Origin: Streptomyces sp. NBRC 110028
GTDB lineage: Bacteria > Actinomycetota > Actinomycetes > Streptomycetales > Streptomycetaceae
Reading direction: 5' to 3'
Assembly: GCF_001417735.1 (NCBI RefSeq)
Contig: NZ_BBUZ01000022.1
Location: forward strand, 186,001 to 250,000
Length of the DNA stretch: 64,000 nucleotides
The position numbers and the translations under genes are program-made. The notes beneath the pieces were generated by a model, which searched no databases, was not told the origin of the DNA, and saw nothing but the letters and a program-made list of their open reading frames with translations. Of this stretch, positions 58,741-64,000 are shown one piece after another (positions within the stretch are counted from its first letter, which is position 1; the number at the start of each line of letters is the position of its first letter).

Positions 58741-59774
58741 CACCCTGCCGGGACGACCGGGAAGGCACAAGCCGCGGCGGGGACGATCCGCGGAAGGCGC
58801 GCGGCCTGCGGGTTCCGCATCAGCGGCGCCCACAGGTCGGGGTTGCGGCAGTACCACTCGGCGGTCTCGGCGAGGCCGTCCTCCACATCCCGATCGGGCC
58901 GGTATCCAAGCTGAGCGGATGCCTTCGTCCAGTCGATCGAGTACCGGATGTCATTCGCCGCCCGGTCGGGGATGTAGGTGATCGCCTCCTCGGTCGCGCC
59001 GCAGAGGCGGAGGAGGTAGCCGGTCAGCTCCCGGCTGGTGAGGTCGGTGCCGCCACCGAGGTTGTAGATCTCGCCGGGAGTACCGCGCCGGAGGACGGCC
59101 TCGATGCCGGCACAGTTGTCTTCGACGTGCAGCCAGTTACGGACGTGCTCGCCCCGGCCGTGGAGGGTGACCGGCTCGCCGCGCTGGAGGCAGGTGAGGA
59201 ACAGGGGGATGATCTTCTCGGGGTGCTGGTACGGGCCGTAGTTGTTCGAGGAGCGGGTCACGCACACCGGCACGTCGAAGGTCTGCCAGTACGACAGGGC
59301 GACGAGGTCGCTCGCGGCCTTCGACGCGGCGTAGGGGACGGAGGGACGGAGCGGGGCCTCCTCGGTGGCTGTGCCTTCCGGCAGCGGACCGTAGACCTCA
59401 TCCGTCGAGACGTGCACGAATTTCTGCACACCGTGCCGCATCGCGGCGTCGAGGATGGTGTACGTGCCGTGCACGTTGGTGGCGAGGAACGCGGCGGCAG
59501 CGAAGAACGAGCGGTCGACGTGGGACTCCGCTGCGAAATGCACGACAGCGCTGTGCTCGGCCATGAGGTCGTCCACGAGCTCGGCATCGAGGATGTTGCC
59601 TGGGACGAACGTCAACTTCGGGCTGAGGAAAGCCGTCCCCAGGTTCTCGACGCGGCCGGCGTAGGTGAGGGCGTCAAGGACGGTCACCGTGGCAACATCC
59701 TCCGCGCGGATGATTCGCTTCACGAAGTGCGAGCCGATGAAGCCGGCCCCGCCGGTGACGAGTAAGCGTTCCAT
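58737..59774 (-). CDS. dTDP-glucose 4,6-dehydratase
   Basis: 345 residues. The NAD loop is VTGGAGFIGSHF, the active-site segment is VSTDEVYGPLPEG near residue 121, and YAASKAASD holds the catalytic Tyr and Lys. Also typical is TRSSNNYGPYQHPEK. It converts dTDP-glucose to the 4-keto-6-deoxy form, the first step to deoxyamino sugars. The thymidylyltransferase (RmlA) is not in this window. ATG 59774 has AAGGAGAGG 6 nt upstream. Codon 4 is TTA (59763-59765), so expression should need bldA tRNA. First gene of a four-gene minus-strand operon. Confidence 0.92.
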   Translation of the reverse strand: MERLLVTGGAGFIGSHFVKRIIRAEDVATVTVLDALTYAGRVENLGTAFLSPKLTFVPGNILDAELVDDLMAEHSAVVHFAAESHVDRSFFAAAAFLATNVHGTYTILDAAMRHGVQKFVHVSTDEVYGPLPEGTATEEAPLRPSVPYAASKAASDLVALSYWQTFDVPVCVTRSSNNYGPYQHPEKIIPLFLTCLQRGEPVTLHGRGEHVRNWLHVEDNCAGIEAVLRRGTPGEIYNLGGGTDLTSRELTGYLLRLCGATEEAITYIPDRAANDIRYSIDWTKASAQLGYRPDRDVEDGLAETAEWYCRNPDLWAPLMRNPQAARLPRIVPAAACAFPVVPAGW

Positions 59775-59907
59775 GGGCCTCTCCTTGAGGGAAGGAGGAC
59801 GGCGCCGGTGTCGACCTGCACCGCCGGGGGCTGCCCGGCCGATCGGCGGGGCGTGACCTCACCATGTCGCCGGGACACCTCGGCCGGGAGGCTCACGGTG
59901 ATGGATG

Positions 59908-59940
59908 GCACGCCGTGTGCGGGGCTCGCACACGGCGTGC
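59908..59940. promoter_or_regulatory. Large palindrome in the divergent promoter region of the sugar locus
   Basis: GCACGCCGTGTGCG and CGCACACGGCGTGC, perfect 14-bp arms with a 5-nt centre, extended by GGAT/ATCC with one bulge. It lies 134 nt upstream of the dehydratase start and 73 nt upstream of the XRE regulator start. It is a likely operator for the regulator or an mRNA hairpin in one leader. Confidence 0.6.
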
Positions 59941-60012
59941 ATCCGTACGCCCTCCCGACACCGTCGAGTTGCGGCTAACGTCGTCCCTCCCGTCGTTCCG
60001 TAGGAGGCACCT

Positions 60013-61299
60013 ATGGACGTCATTCGATCCCCGCAGGAGATCGGAGCCGAGCTCCGAGGAGCGCGGTGTCGTGCGCGGCTCACCCAGGCTCAGGTCGGGA
60101 AGGGGGGCGGCTACTCGGCATCGGCCGTCTCCCGGATCGAGGCCGGCCGTATGCGGCTGGAGTACGACCGGCTCTTAGCCTTCGCGGCGTTCCTCGGTAT
60201 CCCACCCGACAGGCTGACGGGGACTCCTGTCCCCGGCTGTGGCCCGGTCGATACGGTGGGGCATCCCGCGAACGAGGAGGATGCGGTGCGTCGTAGGAGC
60301 CTGTTCACCGGGGCGCTGGCGATCGGAGCCACGGCAGCTCTTGGAAGCCCGCAAACCAGTGTCGCCGCTGATCTGGCCGCCTCCCGGGCAGGGCTGGAGG
60401 ACGCGCTGCTTTCGGGGTTGCCACCATGCGACTCCGCGCCGACCGCGGTTGCCGTGCAGGGTGCGGTCATGCGCGCACGCGCAGCGCTGGAGGCGGGTGC
60501 TTACCAGGAGTTGGATGCGGCCCTCCCCCAGCAGCTCGCGCTCGCCACCGCCGCAGTCGGCGAGGGGCACGGTACGGAAGCGTTGTCCGCGTTGTACGCC
60601 ATCGCTGCGCGAGTGGCGATCAAAGCGGGTGACGACCACCTGTTGATCGTGGCGGCCGACAGGGCAGTGCAGGCTGCGCGCGACGGCGGCCATCCCCTGG
60701 CGCTTGCGGAGGCACACCGGATGGTCTCCAGTGGATATCGGCGCGCGGGCCGATATGACCGGGCGGCTCAGGTCGCGGTCCGGGCTGCTGAGGAACTCGC
60801 GAGTGCACGAGGCATCCCTGCCGGAGCACGGGCATCGGCTCAGGGTCAATTGCTGGCCACGGCAGCGTATACGGCGGCAAAGGGCGCAGACCGAAGCGGC
60901 GCCATGGAGTTGCTGGCACGGGCGCGCGCCGTTGCCGGCCGGAGTGATGAGCATACGGTCGGGGGCTGGTTCGGCCCCCGGCAGGTCGCCTTGCATGAGG
61001 TATCCGTGCATCAGGTGCTCAGGGCTCCCGACAGAGCCGTGGCGGCTGCGCGGCGGGTCGACCCGCGAGGGCTGCCGCTGGAACGCGCGGCCCGACTGGA
61101 TCTTGATGTGGCCCGGGCCTACAACGACTGGGGGCGCCCGGAGGAGTGCTTGCGGGCGTTGCTTTCGGTAGAGCGTGCGGTGCCCCAGGAGGTGCGACGG
61201 CCGGGCACGCGCGCGTTGACGGCGGGTTTGCTGTTCGGGCCTGCCCATGTGCCAGGGCTTCGCGAGTTCGCCGCTCGCACGGGAGCACTTCCCGTGTGA
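60013..61299 (+). CDS. XRE-family regulator with TPR-like domain
   Basis: 428 residues. The HTH runs RCRARLTQAQVGKGGGYSAS through VSRIEAGRMRLEYDRLLAFA (about 19-58). From residue 95 a signal-like hydrophobic patch (FTGALAIGATAALG) is followed by TPR-like helical repeats (about 110-420). It resembles Streptomyces helix-turn-helix regulators with C-terminal repeats, some of which sense peptides or small molecules. ATG 60013 has AGGAGG 6 nt upstream. Codon 55 is TTA (60175-60177). It is divergent from the sugar operon and probably controls it. Codon use looks less GC-biased than that of its neighbours. Confidence 0.85.
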   Translation: MDVIRSPQEIGAELRGARCRARLTQAQVGKGGGYSASAVSRIEAGRMRLEYDRLLAFAAFLGIPPDRLTGTPVPGCGPVDTVGHPANEEDAVRRRSLFTGALAIGATAALGSPQTSVAADLAASRAGLEDALLSGLPPCDSAPTAVAVQGAVMRARAALEAGAYQELDAALPQQLALATAAVGEGHGTEALSALYAIAARVAIKAGDDHLLIVAADRAVQAARDGGHPLALAEAHRMVSSGYRRAGRYDRAAQVAVRAAEELASARGIPAGARASAQGQLLATAAYTAAKGADRSGAMELLARARAVAGRSDEHTVGGWFGPRQVALHEVSVHQVLRAPDRAVAAARRVDPRGLPLERAARLDLDVARAYNDWGRPEECLRALLSVERAVPQEVRRPGTRALTAGLLFGPAHVPGLREFAARTGALPV

Positions 61300-61436
61300 A
61301 GTGCCGCGGGTTCGGTGCATCCGGGGCTCCGATTCCGCACATGGTCGTGCTCTGCGAAGCGGCCGCGTAAGCCCAGGCCCCGGAAGTCGGCGCGGCGGGT
61401 GACAATGAGCGCCCCACCTCGACCGAGAGGCCCCGC

Positions 61437-62462
61437 GTGGAGACGACTGCCGCGACGGACCGCGCCGCCCCCGCGGCCGCACGCCGCCTCGTGCGGCTGC
61501 CCGGCGGGGGCCGGGCGCGCCGGGTGGCGGCCTGGTGCGCGCTGGTGACGCTGGCCGTGGTGAGCGTCGTCCTGGGCTGCCGGGCCATGGACACCGACGG
61601 CGTCACGCCCGTACCGCAGCTGCTGGCCTTCCTGCCCTGGCTGCTGGTCCCCGCGCTGCTGGGGCTGCTGCTCAGCGTGGCCGCGCGCTGGCCGCTGGGC
61701 TGCGGCTGGGCGCTGCTGGCCGCCGTGGTGACCGGCTGGTTCATCCAGCCGTACGGCCCCGGCCCCGCGGCCGCGCCGCACGGCCCGGTGGTGGCCCGGC
61801 TGCGGGTGCTGACCGCGAACCTGGAGTTCGGCCGGGCCACGGACGGGCTGCTGGCCGCGCTGCGCCGGGAGCGGCCGGACGTGGTGTCCGTCCAGGAGTG
61901 CGACGACACTTGCGCGGACGCGCTTCGCTCGCCGGCCGTCCGCAGGGCGTACCCGTACCGGGACATCGTCACGGGCAGTCCCGCCGAGGGCTCGGCGATC
62001 CTCAGCACCCATCCGCTGACGGAGGAGCGGGGCGTGGAGGGCGAGCTGTCGATGCCGGGCGCGGCCGCCCGGATCGGGGGCGCGACGCTACGGCTCCAGG
62101 TCGCGCACCCGATGCCGCCGATGCCGGGGCAGCTGGGCGTCTGGCGCACCGAACTGGGGAGGCTGCGCGCGTACGCGGCCGGGCGCGGCGGGCGACCCAC
62201 GCTGATCGCGGGCGACTTCAACGCGACCCAGGACCACGCCGCGTTCCGCGCCCTGCTCGACACCGGCATGCGGGACAGCGCACGGGCCGCCGGAGTGCCC
62301 CGGACGCCGAGCTGGCCTGACACGACAGCCCCGGGCTTGAGCGCGCAGATCGACCACGTGCTGGTCAGCGACGCGCTGCGGCCGCGCACCGCCCGCTTCC
62401 TGGACCTGGGCGACACCGACCACCGGGCGCTGCTGGTCGACCTCGACCTGCACGCGCGCTAA
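61437..62462 (+). CDS. Membrane-anchored endonuclease/exonuclease/phosphatase family protein
   Basis: 341 residues. Three hydrophobic segments (about 28-105) come first. The EEP domain follows: LTANLEFG, VSVQECDD, GDFNATQD and GDTDHRALL carry the catalytic Asn, Glu, Asp and His. Members cleave phosphodiesters of nucleic acids or phospholipids; an outward-facing domain suggests an extracellular substrate. GTG 61437 begins the coding run. It overlaps the next, convergent gene by 4 nt. Confidence 0.85.
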   Translation: METTAATDRAAPAAARRLVRLPGGGRARRVAAWCALVTLAVVSVVLGCRAMDTDGVTPVPQLLAFLPWLLVPALLGLLLSVAARWPLGCGWALLAAVVTGWFIQPYGPGPAAAPHGPVVARLRVLTANLEFGRATDGLLAALRRERPDVVSVQECDDTCADALRSPAVRRAYPYRDIVTGSPAEGSAILSTHPLTEERGVEGELSMPGAAARIGGATLRLQVAHPMPPMPGQLGVWRTELGRLRAYAAGRGGRPTLIAGDFNATQDHAAFRALLDTGMRDSARAAGVPRTPSWPDTTAPGLSAQIDHVLVSDALRPRTARFLDLGDTDHRALLVDLDLHAR

Positions 62463-63556
62463 AGACCCTCGTCCGGGTCCTGCGCGGTGGCCAGCTCGAA
62501 CGGGTCCTGGGCCGGGCCCTCGCCGGGGCCGTGCCGCTCGCGCCGCCACCGCTCCTTCTCCCGCTCCAGCGCGTTCCACAGCAGGTTGAGCGGGTGGTCG
62601 GCGGCGTACCCCGCGCGCTCGCCCCGGCGGGTGAAGGCGCCCAGCAGCACTTCCAGCGTCGGCCCGGTGTCATGGACCAGTTCGACGGCGCGCAGCCCGC
62701 GCGCGTACGCCGCCTCCGGGTCGCCCGCCGCGTCCGCGACGCCCTCGGTGACCAGCATGCAGCCGCGCACCACCCCGGAACGCAGCAGCTCCAGGCCGTA
62801 GTTGACGTTGTCGATCTCGGCGGCGATGCGCAGGGTGTCGCGGTAACCGGGGCCGAACCAGGTGTGCAGCACCCCGGCCATCACCCCGCTGGCCGGGACC
62901 ACCAGCGGAAGCGAGGCCAGTTCGCCGCGCTCGACGGCCGGGCCGGGCAGTTCGTCCACGGGCAGATTGGTCACCAGCGACACCGCGCTGCGCCGCCATT
63001 CCATCACGTCGAAGGCGTCGAGTTCGCGGGAGGTTTCCCCGCCGGATTCCGTCACCACACTTCCGCACACCAGATCGATTTCCTTGGCGCGGAGTTTGGC
63101 CAGGACGTCCCGGGTCCGCACATGGCCGACCTTGAGGTCGATCCCGCGTTCCCGGAATTCCTCGGCGACCCGCTCCCGGGCGCCGGCGAGATAACCGAGC
63201 GTAAAGCGCGTGGTGCCGACCAACAGGCTGCGGCCGAGGCGCCGGCGGGAGCTGTGGATGCCGTCCAGCCAGTCGCCGAGCGTTCCCCGGGCCAATGCGA
63301 CAAGGGTCGTTCCGGTGCCGGTGAACAGCACGTCCTTGCCGCGCCCCTGCTTGAGCACCAGCGGCTCGCCGCACAGTTCGGAGAAGTTGCGGTTCATGGT
63401 GTCGAGCTGCTTTTGCACACTGGCCTGTTCCCGCCCGAGCGCACGGGCGGCGCCCAGCGCCGTACCCGTCTCATGGACCACGACCAGCGTGCGGAGCTGG
63501 TCCATGGTGGTGTCCATGAGCGCGAGCGGACTGTCCAGCAGTCCGGACCTCGTCAT
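62459..63556 (-). CDS. LysR-like transcriptional regulator
   Basis: 365 residues. The HTH is LRTLVVVHETGTALGAARAL then GREQASVQKQLDTMNRNFSE, with an extra N-terminal helix. Residues 100-320 form a LysR-substrate-like domain (LLVGTTRFTLGYLAGAR). The charged C-terminal tail (about 320-365) is unusual. ATG 63556 has GGAGG 9 nt upstream. It is divergent from the LigD-type polymerase gene, 90 nt away. The effector is unknown. Confidence 0.8.
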   Translation of the reverse strand: MTRSGLLDSPLALMDTTMDQLRTLVVVHETGTALGAARALGREQASVQKQLDTMNRNFSELCGEPLVLKQGRGKDVLFTGTGTTLVALARGTLGDWLDGIHSSRRRLGRSLLVGTTRFTLGYLAGARERVAEEFRERGIDLKVGHVRTRDVLAKLRAKEIDLVCGSVVTESGGETSRELDAFDVMEWRRSAVSLVTNLPVDELPGPAVERGELASLPLVVPASGVMAGVLHTWFGPGYRDTLRIAAEIDNVNYGLELLRSGVVRGCMLVTEGVADAAGDPEAAYARGLRAVELVHDTGPTLEVLLGAFTRRGERAGYAADHPLNLLWNALEREKERWRRERHGPGEGPAQDPFELATAQDPDEGL

Positions 63557-63646
63557 GATTCTTTTCCTCCCCGTTTCCCCGTTTTCCTCGCTTCCCGCCA
63601 AGGGGGCCCGAGTTTACGCGGCCGCCCCCTGGTAACCCGGGCGGAT

Positions 63647-64000
63647 ATGAGCGAGACACGCACCGACGCACGGAAGGTCAGGGCCGGACGGCACACCGTC
63701 GAGATCAGCCGCCCGGAAAAGGTGCTCTTCCCCGACGACGGAATCACCAAATCGGATCTCGTCGATCACTATCGTGCGGTCTCCCGGCTCATGGTCCCGC
63801 AGTTGCGCGACCGGCCGCTGATGATGGAACGCCACCCGGACGGAATCGGCGGCAAGCCGCTCATGCAGAAGAATGCCCCCGACCACTTTCCGGAATGGGT
63901 GCGCCGGGCCGTTCTCCCCAAGGAGGGCGGCAAGGTCACCCACCCGGTGTGCGACGACACCGCCACCCTCGTCCACCTCGCCGGGCAGGCCTGCGTCACC
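63647..64000 (+). CDS. LigD-type primase-polymerase domain protein (partial, runs off the window)
   Basis: The 118 visible residues begin MSETRTDARKVRAGRHTVEI and continue SRPEKVLFPDDGITKSDLVD and PLMMERHPDGIGGKPLMQKN. These are hallmarks of the LigD polymerase domain used in bacterial non-homologous end joining. The catalytic aspartates would lie past the window. Whether a ligase or nuclease domain is fused is not visible. Start ATG 63647 follows GGGCGG, a weak ribosome site. Confidence 0.9.
   Translation, partial: MSETRTDARKVRAGRHTVEISRPEKVLFPDDGITKSDLVDHYRAVSRLMVPQLRDRPLMMERHPDGIGGKPLMQKNAPDHFPEWVRRAVLPKEGGKVTHPVCDDTATLVHLAGQACVT

Noticed and set aside
1..64000. CRISPR arrays or large assembly-line biosynthetic clusters
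   Set aside because: No regularly spaced repeats and no PKS/NRPS-type giant genes were seen anywhere in the window.

Overview
The window is very GC-rich, has strong third-position G/C bias, uses GTG and TTG starts with GGAGG-type ribosome sites, and contains a conservon with a CYP157-type P450, several terD genes, a small terpene locus and rare TTA codons. All of this points to a Streptomyces chromosome or a very close relative. No rRNA, tRNA, CRISPR array or intact IS transposase was seen.

Layout. (1) 0-4 kb: tellurite/stress terB and terD genes around a BlaI/M56-peptidase pair with a palindromic operator. (2) 4.6-11.5 kb, minus strand: the most unusual locus. In transcription order it reads Crp-type regulator with an intact cyclic-nucleotide pocket, class III nucleotidyl cyclase, large degenerate-P-loop/helical-repeat protein, SPFH/band-7-like protein, DUF4407 coiled-coil membrane protein, and a Pycsar-effector-type (PycTM/DUF5706) membrane protein. 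The middle genes overlap by 4-8 nt. The C-terminus of the cyclase and the N-terminus of its partner carry the same short NF...VD..G...GFG motif, in the arrangement used by bacterial RHIM/BASS-type amyloid signalling pairs. I infer a nucleotide-second-messenger stress or anti-phage system regulated by homotypic motif contact. A 5'-truncated DUF899 gene lies just beyond it. (3) 11.7-19.5 kb: Ser/Thr kinase with a beta-propeller, a secreted DUF1996 protein, an Mrr-nuclease/TerD fusion and a lipoprotein.

(4) 20-34 kb: a terpene cyclase with a broken P450 partner, then a segment bounded by two inverted copies of a 167-194 bp MITE (22055-22248 and 33878-34044). Between them lie LysR/PhzF/alcohol dehydrogenase genes, modABC with a molybdenum-type regulator, and a 1404-residue fused assimilatory nitrate reductase; molybdate uptake and a molybdoenzyme therefore sit together. 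(5) 34-44.7 kb: VapBC, asparagine synthetase, a CBM2 membrane protein, a secreted metzincin, a zinc exporter with its ArsR regulator, DUF3105/DUF305 proteins and a TetR regulator. (6) 45-52.4 kb: conservon cvnA-B-C-D plus CYP157-like P450, and a PAS/GAF/SpoIIE phosphatase.

(7) 53-64 kb: ATP-dependent DNA ligase, then a compact sugar/peptide-type locus: MurG-like glycosyltransferase, low-molecular-weight phosphatase, DegT aminotransferase, ATP-grasp ligase, dTDP-glucose 4,6-dehydratase and a divergent XRE-TPR regulator. Both the regulator and the first enzyme gene carry TTA codons, suggesting bldA control. The window ends with an exo/endonuclease-phosphatase protein, a LysR-like regulator and the start of a LigD-type primase-polymerase. 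Functions are inferred from motifs and context only; no database search was run.
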